Shown piece after piece: positions 1 through 9,034 of a stretch of DNA of 64,000 bases (within the stretch, counting starts at the first letter, position 1; each line of letters starts with the position of its first letter). The notes beneath the pieces were generated by a model. It saw only the letters and a list, made by a program, of their open reading frames with translations, was not told where the DNA came from and did no database searches. Both the position numbers and the translations under genes were made by a program. The stretch is taken from positions 2,480,001 to 2,544,000 of the forward strand of contig CP019169.1 of the NCBI GenBank assembly GCA_001953215.1, read 5' to 3'. This DNA is from Betaproteobacteria bacterium GR16-43. Lineage in GTDB: Bacteria > Pseudomonadota > Gammaproteobacteria > Burkholderiales > Usitatibacteraceae.

Positions 1-1453
1 TCATGTGCGCCACGCGCTCCTCGGTGCGCACGTGCTCCGTCCAGACCTGGCCTTGCAGGCCGAGCACGTGGCGGCGTTCGAGCGGCGAGAGTTTCTCGGG
101 CATCGGCTCGAAGGCGTAGACGTCCTTCATCGAGATCACCGTGCCGCGCCCCGGGGGCTCGTCCGGCCGCCCGCTCGTGCGGCTGTCGAAATAGAGCGTG
201 GGATGCGCCGCGAGGATCGTGTCGTGGCCCTGCGCGGCGGCCTTCAGCGCGCCGTCGATGCCGCGCCAGGACATCACCACCGCGTGTTTCGGCAGGCCGG
301 GCTCGAGGACCTCGTCCCAGCCCACGAGCCGGCGCTTCTTCGAGGCGACGTACTTCGCGATGCGCTCGGTGAAGTACGCCTGCAGCTTCTCGGGATCCTC
401 GGTGCCCATCGCCTTCATGCGGGCCTGGCCCGCGGCGGAGGCTTTCCACTGCGACTTCTCGACTTCATCGCCGCCCACGTGGATGTAGGGCGAGGGAAAG
501 AGGGCGAACACTTCGTCGAGCACGTCCTCGAGGAAGCGGAAGGTCTTGTCGTCGAGGTTGTAGGCGTGCGGGTAGATGCCCCAGTCGGCGGGCACCGCCC
601 TGGGCGGATCGGCGATCGCGGAGAGCCACGGGTAGGCGGCGATGGCGGCGGTTGCATGGCCGGGCATCTCGATCTCGGGGACGATCGTGATCGCGCGCTG
701 GGCCGCGTACGCGACGATCTCGCGCACCTGCGCCTGCGTGTAGAAGCCGCCGTAGAGGCGCGGCTTGCCGGTCTTCGGATCGATGTCCTTCCGCGGCGCC
801 TGTCCGGCGGGCACGCGCCACGCGCCCACGGAGGTGAGCTTCGGATACTTCTTGATCTCGAGGCGCCACGCCTGGTCGTCGGTGAGGTGCCAGTGCAGCA
901 CGTTCAGCTTGTTCATCGCCATCGCGTCGATCAGCTTCTTCACGAACGCGGGCGATTGATAGTGGCGCGCGGAATCGAGCATCAGGCCGCGCCAGCGGAA
1001 GCGCGGGGCGTCGTCGATGGTGACGGCCGGGATCGTGCGCTTGTCGATCATCTGCACCAGCGTCACGGAGCCGTAAAAGAATCCCGCCGGGCCGGAGGCG
1101 AAGATCGTGACCTTCTCGGGCTTCACCTCGATCCGGTAGCCCTCGGACGGCAGCGCGGGGTTCGCGCGGGACAGCATGATCGCGTGAGGCTGGGGAATGT
1201 TCTTCTGGACGACCGTCTTGATGCCGTGCTGCCGCTCGATCATGGCGCCCAGCATGAGCGCGGCCGACTGCGCATCCCGGTCACCCGGCGCGGCGACCAC
1301 CACCGCGCTGGTGCGGAATGCGAACGGCGGCCCTTCCTGCCGCTCGATGGAAGCGGGGTTGGGAACGATCGCGATCTCGTCGGCGGCGACCGAGGAGAGC
1401 GCCAGGGCGAGGCCGAGCCCGAGGATGGGGCCCGCGAAGCAGGGGATTCTCAT
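1..1453 (-). CDS. Beta-N-acetylhexosaminidase, GH20 family (C-terminus cut by window edge)
   Basis: The enzyme should release terminal GlcNAc from chito-oligosaccharides or cell-wall fragments in the periplasm or outside the cell. The frame opens with ATG at 1453 and stays open to base 1, so the C-terminus is missing. The N-terminus MRIPCFAGPILGLGLALALS looks like a signal peptide. Next comes a GH20 N-terminal domain, then the catalytic barrel. The barrel shows LHWHLTDDQAWRLEIKKYP, PEIEMPGHA, and HVGGDEV, where adjacent Asp-Glu are the catalytic pair of the family. WDEVLEPGL and WRG follow, as expected. It lies downstream of the TonB receptor on the same strand, but a GC-rich terminator separates them. 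Family assignment is secure; the exact substrate is inferred from the neighbouring nag genes. Confidence 0.93.
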   Translation of the reverse strand, partial: MRIPCFAGPILGLGLALALSSVAADEIAIVPNPASIERQEGPPFAFRTSAVVVAAPGDRDAQSAALMLGAMIERQHGIKTVVQKNIPQPHAIMLSRANPALPSEGYRIEVKPEKVTIFASGPAGFFYGSVTLVQMIDKRTIPAVTIDDAPRFRWRGLMLDSARHYQSPAFVKKLIDAMAMNKLNVLHWHLTDDQAWRLEIKKYPKLTSVGAWRVPAGQAPRKDIDPKTGKPRLYGGFYTQAQVREIVAYAAQRAITIVPEIEMPGHATAAIAAYPWLSAIADPPRAVPADWGIYPHAYNLDDKTFRFLEDVLDEVFALFPSPYIHVGGDEVEKSQWKASAAGQARMKAMGTEDPEKLQAYFTERIAKYVASKKRRLVGWDEVLEPGLPKHAVVMSWRGIDGALKAAAQGHDTILAAHPTLYFDSRTSGRPDEPPGRGTVISMKDVYAFEPMPEKLSPLERRHVLGLQGQVWTEHVRTEERVAHM

Positions 1454-1480
1454 CACGATGTGGAGTCTATCGAACGGCGA

Positions 1481-1518
1481 ATGAAAAGAGGGCGGGGTGA
1501 ATGCGTCTCCCCGCCCTC
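1481..1518 (-). terminator. Rho-independent terminator after the TonB receptor
   Basis: Perfect 10-bp GC-rich inverted repeat: GAGGGCGGGG at 1488-1497 and CCCCGCCCTC at 1509-1518, with an 11-nt loop. On the minus strand the stem is followed by TTTTCATT. It lies 66 nt past the stop of the TonB receptor and before the hexosaminidase start, so it should reduce read-through between the two. Confidence 0.7.
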
Positions 1519-1583
1519 GAATTGGAGGGCCCACCCTCACGATGGACCACCCCCCACGGCCACTCCCACCTGCTACACACTCT

Positions 1584-4289
1584 TTACAGCTTGGCGCGGA
1601 TCCCGAAGTAGTACTGGCGCCCGTTGCGGTAGAAAGCGCGCGGCTGGTCCTGGTTCGCCCCGTAGTACTTGAGGATCGGGTCGTTCAGGTTCAGGGCTTC
1701 CGCGCTCAGGCTGAACCGGTCGTTGATCGCGTAGTTGATCGCCGCGTTGACCGTGCCCGTGTCGTCCTGGTACTGGGGCGTGCTGCGGTCCAGGCCCACG
1801 AAGAACTCCGAGCGGTAGGTGTAGGCGAGGCGGAAGCTGAAGCCCCGGCCTTCCCAGTAGCCGCCGATGTTGCCGGTGTTCTTCGAGGCGCCGACGAGGT
1901 CCGCCCCGGTGTCTTCCTTGGCATGCGAGTACGTGTAGTTCGCGAACCCGCCGAAGCCCCACGGCAGCGGCTGCTGCCACGAGAGTTCCACGCCCTTCAC
2001 CTTGCCGCTGCTGTTGGTCGGCGCGGAGATGGTGTACGTCTGGAACGTGTTCGTGCGGATGTCGAGCAACTGCTGCTGGTACGTGCCGAAGCCGACGTAG
2101 TTGTTCAGGTCCATGTAGAACAGGCCCACGGCCGCCAGCGAGCGCGGCGCGTAGTAGTACTCGTAGGACACGTCGAGGTTGGTCGAGCGGATCGGCTTCA
2201 GGTTCGGGTTGCCGCCGTTGCCCGTGTGGGTGGTGTCGTCGGCCGTGATCGAGCCGCCGAGCGCGCTGTAGTCCGGGCGCGCCATGGTCTTGGCCGCCGC
2301 GAAGCGCAGCACCGAGTCCTTGTCGATGTCGATCTTCAGGTTGGCCGAAGGCAGCCAGTCCTTGTACTCGTTCTTCACCGAGTTGCGGTAGAACGAGCCG
2401 AAGGCCGAGGTGGTGATCGCGCCCGGAACCTGCGGACAGGGTGCGAGCGCGCCGCAGACCGAACCCGGGATGGCGACGTTCACGAGCACGTCCTCGTCCG
2501 TCTTCACGTAGCGCAGGCCCACGTTGCCGGCATAGCCCTGGCCCTCGAAGTTGCCCATGAGGTACAGCGCCTGGATCTTCTCCTTCATCGAGAACTCGCC
2601 CGGCCAGTACTGGCGGGTGACCGGATCGCGGTTCGTGTAGATGTTGCCCCAGCGCTCGAGCTCGCCCGGCGCGATCTGCCACACGTTGGTGGGGAAGCGG
2701 CCGCCCAGGCCGTTGCCGAAGTTGCCCGGATAGGTCTCGCCGTTCCAGCGCGGCAGGTTCGCGGCGTTGAACGGGTCGGCCGAGAAGAGCGGGCCCTGCG
2801 CGACTTGCGTCGTGCTGCGCTCGTGCTCGGCCCAGCGGTAGCCGAACTTGAGCCCCGGGAACGTCTTGTTGCCCAGGTCGTAGTCGCCGTCCACCTGGCC
2901 GTACTTCTCTTCGTCCTTCGTCTTGCCGGGGCTCGCGCCGAAGATCCAGTCGAGCGACGTGCCCACGAACGACGACGGGTTGCCGCTCGGGAACGAGACG
3001 TCGGACGCGGAGCGCAGGCCGTTGAAGCTGTACGAAGCGCCGGTGTTGAACACGTCGCCCTCGAACACCTGCTGCACGGGGGTTTCGCCCTTGCCTTCGG
3101 ACTTGCCCGCCTTGCCGGTGAGGGTCATGCGCTCGTTCATGCGCCACTTCACGTCGAAGTCGAAGAAGCTCGTCTCCGAGAACGCGCCGGGACGATAGAT
3201 CTGGTCCACGATCGCGTATTGCGCGTTGTTGCCCGGCGTGCCGGCGTTGGCCCACGTGGCGGCGACCAGCGTGCCGTTTTCCACGCGATACGACGTCGGG
3301 ATCTGGTTGGAGCCGATGATGTGCGAACCCCACATCATCCAGTTGCGGTTGTAGTTGGTGGCGTCGAGCTTCGACGTGAACGCCGAGAAGTCGATCGTCA
3401 CGTCCCTCAGCGGCTTCACCTGGATGTCGAGGAATCCGCCCTTGCGCTCGCGTTCCTGCTCGAAGAGCGCGGAGCCGATGAGCGTCGGGTAGGAGACGCC
3501 GGCGAGGGCGGGGCGCGCAACGGCGAGCGGGCTGGCCGGGTCGATCGTGCCGTAGCCGAGGATCTCCTGGCCGTCGCGGCGCAGGTGGCGCTTCTCGTAG
3601 AAGCCCTGGACCAGCACGCCGAAGTTGTTGGCGTCGTTCTTCCAGTTGAGCAGCGCGTTGAATTGCGGGTCGGTCTTCTTCGGGAGTTCCGCATAGACGC
3701 CGCCCAGGTAGACCTCGGCGGTGAGCTGCTTCCTGAAGTCCAGGGCCTTGCGGGTGATGATGTCGACCGCGCCGGCCACGCCGCCTTCCACGAGGTCGGC
3801 CGTGGCGCTCTTGCGGATGAAGACCTGGCTCACGAGCTCCGAGGGCAGCATCGTGTAGCTCACGCTGCGGCCCACGAGGCCGACCTGGTCGAGGATGAAC
3901 CAGTCGGACGAGGCGACCGTGTGGCCGTTGATGAGGGTCTGCGTGAGGCTGGGGTTGGTGCCGCGCAGGCTCACGCGGTCGTTTTCGTCGAAGCCGCCCG
4001 AGCCGCCCGATTGCGAGCTGGTGGTGACCCCGGGGACGCGCTGCAGCGAGTCCGCGATGTTCTTGTCCGGCATCTTGCCGATGTCTTCGGCCGTGATGAC
4101 TTCGACGACCGAATCCGCATTGCGCTTGGATTCGACCGATTTCTCCATCGAGCCCCGGATGCCGGTGACCTCGATCTTCTCGACCTTCTCGGATTTCTCC
4201 GTCTTGGCCTCTTGTGCGTGCGCCGAGATGGCGACGCCGGCGAGGGCGAACGCAACCGCGGATGCGATGGGTGTTGGCTTGAACTTCAT
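1584..4289 (-). CDS. TonB-dependent outer-membrane receptor, probably for chito-oligosaccharides
   Basis: A 901-residue outer-membrane receptor. The signal peptide is MKFKPTPIASAVAFALAGVA with cleavage near ISAHA. A TonB-box-like stretch (EKIEVTGIRGSMEKS) comes next. The plug domain covers about residues 55-170 (VVEVITAEDIGKMPDKNIAD, LRGTNPSLTQTLINGH). A beta-barrel follows and ends RQYYFGIRAKL, the usual C-terminal aromatic signature. The plug resembles the large carbohydrate-type receptors of proteobacteria. It is divergent from the GntR-nag genes across a 182-nt region, and the hexosaminidase lies downstream. This context suggests uptake of GlcNAc oligomers; the substrate is an inference. 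Confidence 0.92.
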   Translation of the reverse strand: MKFKPTPIASAVAFALAGVAISAHAQEAKTEKSEKVEKIEVTGIRGSMEKSVESKRNADSVVEVITAEDIGKMPDKNIADSLQRVPGVTTSSQSGGSGGFDENDRVSLRGTNPSLTQTLINGHTVASSDWFILDQVGLVGRSVSYTMLPSELVSQVFIRKSATADLVEGGVAGAVDIITRKALDFRKQLTAEVYLGGVYAELPKKTDPQFNALLNWKNDANNFGVLVQGFYEKRHLRRDGQEILGYGTIDPASPLAVARPALAGVSYPTLIGSALFEQERERKGGFLDIQVKPLRDVTIDFSAFTSKLDATNYNRNWMMWGSHIIGSNQIPTSYRVENGTLVAATWANAGTPGNNAQYAIVDQIYRPGAFSETSFFDFDVKWRMNERMTLTGKAGKSEGKGETPVQQVFEGDVFNTGASYSFNGLRSASDVSFPSGNPSSFVGTSLDWIFGASPGKTKDEEKYGQVDGDYDLGNKTFPGLKFGYRWAEHERSTTQVAQGPLFSADPFNAANLPRWNGETYPGNFGNGLGGRFPTNVWQIAPGELERWGNIYTNRDPVTRQYWPGEFSMKEKIQALYLMGNFEGQGYAGNVGLRYVKTDEDVLVNVAIPGSVCGALAPCPQVPGAITTSAFGSFYRNSVKNEYKDWLPSANLKIDIDKDSVLRFAAAKTMARPDYSALGGSITADDTTHTGNGGNPNLKPIRSTNLDVSYEYYYAPRSLAAVGLFYMDLNNYVGFGTYQQQLLDIRTNTFQTYTISAPTNSSGKVKGVELSWQQPLPWGFGGFANYTYSHAKEDTGADLVGASKNTGNIGGYWEGRGFSFRLAYTYRSEFFVGLDRSTPQYQDDTGTVNAAINYAINDRFSLSAEALNLNDPILKYYGANQDQPRAFYRNGRQYYFGIRAKL

Positions 4290-4471
4290 CGGATTCCCCC
4301 TAGGTGGTGTGGCGTCGACATTCCTGCTGCACCGAACTGGCTAAAAGACCTCTGTGAGCCCACTCTACTACCAGACAATGCCAGAAAGCTACCAATTTTT
4401 GACAAGAAATGCTACTGTCCCCCTGCAGCCTGCTTTTCTGGTACTGTACTGGTATCAAACCGGAGACCCGA
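4290..4471. promoter_or_regulatory. Divergent promoter region with candidate GntR operators
   Basis: This gap separates the TonB receptor (minus) from the GntR regulator (plus). It holds several TACCAG/CTGGTA half-sites: TACCAG at 4369-4374, TACCAA at 4390-4395, CTGGTA at 4438-4443 and again at 4449-4454. Some are inverted relative to each other and two are in tandem 11 nt apart. NagR/YvoA-like GntR proteins bind short palindromes containing TGGT/ACCA, so these are plausible operators for self- and receptor-regulation. The regulator has a Shine-Dalgarno-like GGAGAC at 4462-4467. Confidence 0.5.
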
Positions 4472-5218
4472 ATGACCTCGCTGGCGGAAATCCTGCGACC
4501 CCTCGATGCGAGCCAAAGCCTGCCGCTGTACCAGCAGTTGCAGAGGGCGCTGCGCGAGGCCATCGAGAAGCGGATCCTCGGCCCGGACGACGCGCTGCCG
4601 GCCGAACGCCAGCTCGCGAGCGACCTCTCCATCTCGCGCATCACGGTGCGAAAGGCCATCGACGGCCTGGTGGAAGAAGGCCTCCTCGTGCGCAAGCAGG
4701 GCGCCGGAAACTTCGTCTGCGCCCGCATCGAGAAGAACTTCGCGAAGCTCACGTCCTTCTCCGAGGACATGCGCGCACGCGGCCGCACGCCGCGCAGCGT
4801 GTGGCTGCGCCGCTCCGAAGGCACCGTCACGCCCGAGGAGTCGCTCGCATTGCGGCTCTCGCCCGGCGCACCGGTCTACAGGTTCCACCGCTTGCGTTAC
4901 GCGGACGAGGCGCCGATGGCCCTTGAGTACGCAACGATCGTGTCCACCGCGTTGCCGTCGCTGGAAAGCGTGGACAACTCCCTCTATGAAGCACTGCAGG
5001 CCGCGGGGAACCGTCCGATCCGGGCCCTGCAACGACTGCGTGCACTTCTCCTCAATGCGGAACAGGCCAAGCTCCTCCATGCGAAGGAGGGCGACGCCGG
5101 CTTGCTGGTCGAGCGCGTGGGCTTCCTGCCCGATGGCCGCGCGATCGAGTTCTGCCAGTCCTACTATCGCGGCGACACGTACGACTTCGTGGCCGAGCTG
5201 AGCTCTTCGAATGAGTGA
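4472..5218 (+). CDS. GntR/HutC-family regulator of GlcNAc use (NagR/NagQ type)
   Basis: The N-terminal GntR winged helix covers about residues 10-75 (LPLYQQLQRALREAIEKRI, LPAERQLASDLSISRITVRK). A UTRA effector domain covers about 95-240 (PVYRFHRLRYADEAPMALE, GRAIEFCQSYYRGDTYDFV). HutC-type regulators with UTRA domains sense sugar phosphates such as GlcNAc-6-P or GlcN-6-P. ATG 4472 is preferred over the upstream ATG at 4409, because the extra 21 residues do not look like GntR sequence and GGAGAC lies just before 4472. The gene overlaps the SIS gene by 8 nt and should control this operon and the divergent receptor. Confidence 0.9.
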   Translation: MTSLAEILRPLDASQSLPLYQQLQRALREAIEKRILGPDDALPAERQLASDLSISRITVRKAIDGLVEEGLLVRKQGAGNFVCARIEKNFAKLTSFSEDMRARGRTPRSVWLRRSEGTVTPEESLALRLSPGAPVYRFHRLRYADEAPMALEYATIVSTALPSLESVDNSLYEALQAAGNRPIRALQRLRALLLNAEQAKLLHAKEGDAGLLVERVGFLPDGRAIEFCQSYYRGDTYDFVAELSSSNE

Positions 5219-6263
5219 CTTGAGTACCAATACCCGAGACCCGAGTTCGACGCAGCTCTTCCAGGAAGCCGGCGAGGCGGCCGATGCCGTTCGCCTGCAG
5301 TTCGAGCGGACGCATTCGGCGTCGCTGGCACTGGGCTCCGCGCTGCGCACGCTGGCGCCCCGCGCGGTTGTCACGTGCGCGCGAGGCAGTTCCGACCACG
5401 CGGCCACGTTCGCGAAGTACCTGATCGAGACGCGCACCGGCGTGCTGACGGCCTCGGCCGCGCCTTCGGTGAGCTCGCTCTACGGCACGCGCCAGGACAT
5501 GCGCGATTGCCTGTTCCTCGCCATCTCGCAATCGGGGCGCAGCCCGGATCTCGTTTCCGCCACCGCCGCCGCGAAGCAGGCCGGTGCGCTGGTGGTCGCG
5601 TTGGTCAACGCGGAAGGATCGCCGCTCTCGGAAGTGGCGGACTACGCGCTTCCGCTCTGCGCCGGGCCCGAGACGAGCGTGGCGGCGACGAAGAGCTACA
5701 TCGCTTCGCTCGCGGCCATCGTCCACCTGGTCGCGACGTGGGCCGGCGACGACCTCCTGTTGGACAGCCTCGCCGCCGCGCCGGAACAACTGCGCCGCTC
5801 GTGGGACCTCGACTGGACTGCCGCGGTGCCGAAGCTCGCGGCGGCGTCGAACCTCTTCGTCGTGGGCCGCGGCGTCGGCCTCGGGATCGCGCAGGAAGCG
5901 GCCCTCAAGTTGAAGGAGACCTCGGGCCTGCACGCCGAGGCGTTCTCCAGCGCGGAAGTGCGGCATGGCCCGCAGGCGCTGCTGAAGGAAAATTTCCCGG
6001 CCCTGTTGTTCGCCCAGAACGACGAGGCTCGCGCCGGAATCGAAACGCTGGCCTCGGATCTCGCGGGCCGGGGCGTGGACGTGATGATCGCCGGAGCGTC
6101 GGCGCAAGGCGCGACGGTGCTGCCGTCGATCGCGGCCCACCCCGCCATCCAGCCGCTGCTGCTGGTGCAGAGCTTCTACCGCCTCGCCAATGCCGTATCG
6201 GTGGCGCGCGGCCTCGACCCCGACCATCCGCCGCATCTGCGCAAGGTGACCGAGACCCTTTGA
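5211..6263 (+). CDS. nagB-II: SIS-domain glucosamine-6-phosphate deaminase (NagB-II type)
   Basis: A 350-residue protein with two SIS sugar-phosphate domains and no glutaminase domain, the layout of NagB-II (GlmS-like) deaminases. It should convert GlcN-6-P to fructose-6-P and ammonia after NagA. Visible signatures include CARGSSDHAATFAKYLIE, SQSGRSPDLVSA, ETSVAATKSYIASLAA, and LKLKETSGLHAEAFSSAEV, which precedes RHGP. It overlaps the regulator by 8 nt and nagA by 1 nt (TGATG), so the three are translated as an operon. An ATP-grasp or GlmS role is less likely given the missing N-terminal domain and the nagA partner. Confidence 0.88.
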   Translation: MSDLSTNTRDPSSTQLFQEAGEAADAVRLQFERTHSASLALGSALRTLAPRAVVTCARGSSDHAATFAKYLIETRTGVLTASAAPSVSSLYGTRQDMRDCLFLAISQSGRSPDLVSATAAAKQAGALVVALVNAEGSPLSEVADYALPLCAGPETSVAATKSYIASLAAIVHLVATWAGDDLLLDSLAAAPEQLRRSWDLDWTAAVPKLAAASNLFVVGRGVGLGIAQEAALKLKETSGLHAEAFSSAEVRHGPQALLKENFPALLFAQNDEARAGIETLASDLAGRGVDVMIAGASAQGATVLPSIAAHPAIQPLLLVQSFYRLANAVSVARGLDPDHPPHLRKVTETL

Positions 6264-7408
6264 TGCGCGAGGCGCTCGGCAATGGACGCGTGCTCCTCGA
6301 CGAGGGTTTCGTCGACGGCCGCGTCGTGCTCGTCGAAAACGGGAAGATCGCGGACATCGTCGGTCCGGACGACGCGCGCATCGGCGATGCGAAGCGCCGT
6401 GACCTGGGCGGGGCGCTGCTGGCCCCGGGCTTCGTCGACACGCAGGTGAACGGCGGCGGCGGCGTGCTGTTCAACGACGACCCCAGCGTCGAAACCATCC
6501 GCACCATCGGCCGGGCGCATCGGCGCTTCGGCACGACGAGCTTCCTGCCCACGCTCATCAGCGACGACCTCTCCACGCTGCTGCGCGCGATCGGCGCCGT
6601 GAGGGATGCGATCAAGGGCGGCGTTCCGGGGGTCGCGGGCGTCCACCTCGAAGGCCCGTTCCTCAGCGAAGCGAAGAAGGGCGCGCACGACCACACCAAG
6701 TTCCGCGACCTGGACCGCGAAGGCATCGCGATGTTGTCGTCGCTCGAGCTCGGCCGCACGCTGGTGACGCTGGCGCCGGAGGAAACGACACCGGACACCA
6801 TCGCGAAACTCGTGAAAGCCGGCGTGGTCGTGTCGGCGGGCCACACCGATGCGACCTTCGGCGAGATGCGTGCCGCGCTCGATCACGGGCTCAGCGGGTT
6901 CACCCATCTCTTCAATGCCATGTCGCCGCTCACGAACCGCGAGCCGGGCGCGGTCGGCGCCGCGCTCGACGACGAGAACAGCTGGTGCGGGATCATCGTC
7001 GACGGGCGGCATGTCTCGCCCGTGGTCTTGCGCATCGCCTTGCGGGCCAAGCGCAACGACCGCTTCATGCTGGTCACCGACGCGATGCCGAGCGTGGGGG
7101 CCGATCGCCCCGAGTTCCTGCTGCAGGGCAAGCGCATCACCGTGAAGGACGGCGTGTGCGTGGACGAAAGCGGGACCATCTCCGGCAGCGCGATCGACAT
7201 GGCCAGCTCGGTGCGCAATGCCGTGACCTTGCTGGGCCTTCCGCTCGCGGAAGCGGCGCGGATGGCGAGCACCTATCCCGCGGAATTCCTGGGCCTCGGC
7301 CGGGAGATCGGGCGCGTCGCACCGGGCTATCGCGCGAACCTCGTGGCAATGGACGAGCGCGTTGGCGTGCAGGAAACCTGGATCGACGGAGTGTCGTCCA
7401 GGGCCTAG
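6263..7408 (+). CDS. nagA: N-acetylglucosamine-6-phosphate deacetylase
   Basis: The enzyme removes acetate from GlcNAc-6-P to give GlcN-6-P, the substrate of the upstream SIS deaminase. The product is 381 residues and the ATG overlaps the upstream stop. Amidohydrolase-fold motifs are visible: PGFVDTQVNGGGGVLFND, HLEGPFLS, GHTDATFGEM, THLFNAMSPLTNREPG, GIIVDGRHVSP and VTDAMPSVGAD. The last holds the catalytic Asp region. No GlcNAc kinase, PTS or NagP permease is in the window, so phosphorylation and inner-membrane uptake must be encoded elsewhere. Confidence 0.94.
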   Translation: MREALGNGRVLLDEGFVDGRVVLVENGKIADIVGPDDARIGDAKRRDLGGALLAPGFVDTQVNGGGGVLFNDDPSVETIRTIGRAHRRFGTTSFLPTLISDDLSTLLRAIGAVRDAIKGGVPGVAGVHLEGPFLSEAKKGAHDHTKFRDLDREGIAMLSSLELGRTLVTLAPEETTPDTIAKLVKAGVVVSAGHTDATFGEMRAALDHGLSGFTHLFNAMSPLTNREPGAVGAALDDENSWCGIIVDGRHVSPVVLRIALRAKRNDRFMLVTDAMPSVGADRPEFLLQGKRITVKDGVCVDESGTISGSAIDMASSVRNAVTLLGLPLAEAARMASTYPAEFLGLGREIGRVAPGYRANLVAMDERVGVQETWIDGVSSRA

Positions 7409-7514
7409 GCTCTTTCGCGGTGGGGTGGACGCCCACACGTTCCTGCCGTTCCTCCTACGCCGGAAGAGGCGCTGCGATGATGGGCCCGGGCGGGGCAACG
7501 GGTGAGGATGCGCA

Positions 7515-8456
7515 ATGCGAACCTCTGCCCTCTTGCCGCTCCTCGGGTTGTCGGCGTTCCTGGCCGCACCGCTTTCCCATGCCGCTTCCAAAGCCGAAGC
7601 CGTGCTCGGCAAGGGCGCCCACGGGCCGTCCGTGGTTCGCGCCCAGGTGCTGCTCGATCGCGCATGGTTCTCTCCCGGCGAGATCGACGGCGGCTTCGGA
7701 GAGAACATGCGCCGTGCCGTCGCGGCCTTCCAGGAAGCGCGCGGGCTGAAGCGCATCGGCCGCATCGATGAAGCCACGTGGAAGGAACTGGGTGGCCGCG
7801 ACGCGGAGCACCTGAAGACCTACGCGATCACGGAGAAGGACGTCGCCGGCCCGTTCGTGAAGGTGCCGAAGGATCCGATGGAGCGCGCCAAGCTCGCGCG
7901 CCTCGACTACGAGAACATCGCCGAAGCGCTCTCCGAACGCTTCCACGCGAGCCCCACGCTGCTGCGCGAATTGAACCGCGGCAAGAAGCTCGAGGCGGGC
8001 ATCGAGATCCGGGTTCCGGACGTGGACAGCCCTCCGCCTCCGAAGGCGTCGATGATCGTCCTGTACAAGAAGGAGCGCGCGCTGGTCGCGATGGCCGCGG
8101 ACGGGCGTCCGTCGGCGTTCTTCCCGGTGAGCCTCGGCACTCCGAAGGATGAACTCCCGGTGGGGGTCCTCAAGGTCGTGAGCGAGGTGGAAAACCCCGC
8201 CTTCGACTACGATCCGGCGCTGCTGCACGACAACGATCCGAATCACACGAAGGTCTCGATCAAGCCCGGCCCCAACAATCCCGTCGGTGTGATCTGGATG
8301 GGATTGAGCAAGAAGCACTACGGCATCCACGGCACGCCGGAGCCCTCGCGCGTGGGGCACAACGAGACGAATGGTTGCGTCCATCTCACGAACTGGGACG
8401 CGAAGCGTCTCTCGGCCATCGCTTCGGCGGGCCTCTCGGTGGACGTGAAGGAGTAG
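7515..8456 (+). CDS. L,D-transpeptidase with peptidoglycan-binding domain
   Basis: A 313-residue exported protein that should form 3-3 peptide cross-links or attach protein to peptidoglycan in the periplasm. The signal peptide is [19 protein letters not shown] with cleavage near SHAAS. A PG_binding_1-like domain covers about residues 28-95 ([20 protein letters not shown]). A YkuD catalytic domain covers about 185-310. Its active-site block reads [20 protein letters not shown], with catalytic Cys in [10 protein letters not shown]. Most relatives have SHGC where this has TNGC. The M23 gene starts 5 nt after its stop. Confidence 0.92.
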   Translation: MRTSALLPLLGLSAFLAAPLSHAASKAEAVLGKGAHGPSVVRAQVLLDRAWFSPGEIDGGFGENMRRAVAAFQEARGLKRIGRIDEATWKELGGRDAEHLKTYAITEKDVAGPFVKVPKDPMERAKLARLDYENIAEALSERFHASPTLLRELNRGKKLEAGIEIRVPDVDSPPPPKASMIVLYKKERALVAMAADGRPSAFFPVSLGTPKDELPVGVLKVVSEVENPAFDYDPALLHDNDPNHTKVSIKPGPNNPVGVIWMGLSKKHYGIHGTPEPSRVGHNETNGCVHLTNWDAKRLSAIASAGLSVDVKE

Positions 8457-8461
8457 CGCGC

Positions 8462-9034
8462 GTGACGGCGCCCGGCACGCGCGGCATCGTCCTGGCGGGG
8501 TTACTGGCCGGTGCGAGCGCCTTGGCCATGCTCGCTTTTGCGTCGATGTCCGACCCCGTGATGCCGCTCGACAGGAACGTCGCATCCCAACGGCTGCTGT
8601 TTCCGTTGCCGGCCAGCGAGCGCGGGGGGCTCCGCGATTCCTTCCGTGACAAGCGCGGCGGCCGCATGCACGAAGCGGTGGACATCATGGCCCCGCGTGG
8701 GACGCAGGTGCTGGCCGTGGCCGACGGCCGCATCGCGAAACTTTTTCGCAGCGTGGCCGGCGGCAAGACGATCTACCAGTTCGACCCGTCGGAAACCTAC
8801 GCCTACTATTACGCCCACCTCGACCGGTATGCGGATGGACTGAAGGAAGGCGCGTACGTGAAACGCGGCGACGTGATCGGCTACGTCGGAAGCACCGGCA
8901 ACGCGCCGGCCAACGCGCCGCACCTGCACTTCGCGATCTTCAAGCTCGGGGCGCTGCGCCAGTGGTGGAAGGGTGACGCGATCGATCCGTATCCGTACTT
9001 CGCGAAGCCGGTCAACGCTTCGCGGGCAGGGTGA
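8462..9034 (+). CDS. M23-family peptidoglycan endopeptidase, membrane-anchored
   Basis: The GTG at 8462 is chosen because AAGGAG lies at 8447-8452, inside the end of the L,D-transpeptidase gene. That start gives a clean N-terminal hydrophobic segment (GIVLAGLLAGASALAMLAFA). Residues about 45-185 form a lysostaphin-type M23 domain: MHEAVDIMAPRGTQVLAVAD has the Zn-binding HxxxD and APHLHFAIF has the HLH motif. The product is about 190 residues, a short catalytic-only form. It pairs with the upstream L,D-transpeptidase for wall remodelling. Its 3' end overlaps the convergent GNAT gene by 23 nt. Confidence 0.9.
   Translation: MTAPGTRGIVLAGLLAGASALAMLAFASMSDPVMPLDRNVASQRLLFPLPASERGGLRDSFRDKRGGRMHEAVDIMAPRGTQVLAVADGRIAKLFRSVAGGKTIYQFDPSETYAYYYAHLDRYADGLKEGAYVKRGDVIGYVGSTGNAPANAPHLHFAIFKLGALRQWWKGDAIDPYPYFAKPVNASRAG

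Noticed and set aside
1497-4475. A 992-codon open frame on the plus strand opposite the TonB receptor
   Set aside because: Its translation is a low-complexity Arg/Val/Ala/Glu mixture with no domain, as expected for the antisense of a GC-rich gene. The minus-strand receptor has clear plug and barrel motifs.
7409-7514. Terminator or promoter in the nagA to L,D-transpeptidase gap
   Set aside because: A GTGGG/CCCAC repeat is present but has no T-run, and no convincing promoter was seen; not called.
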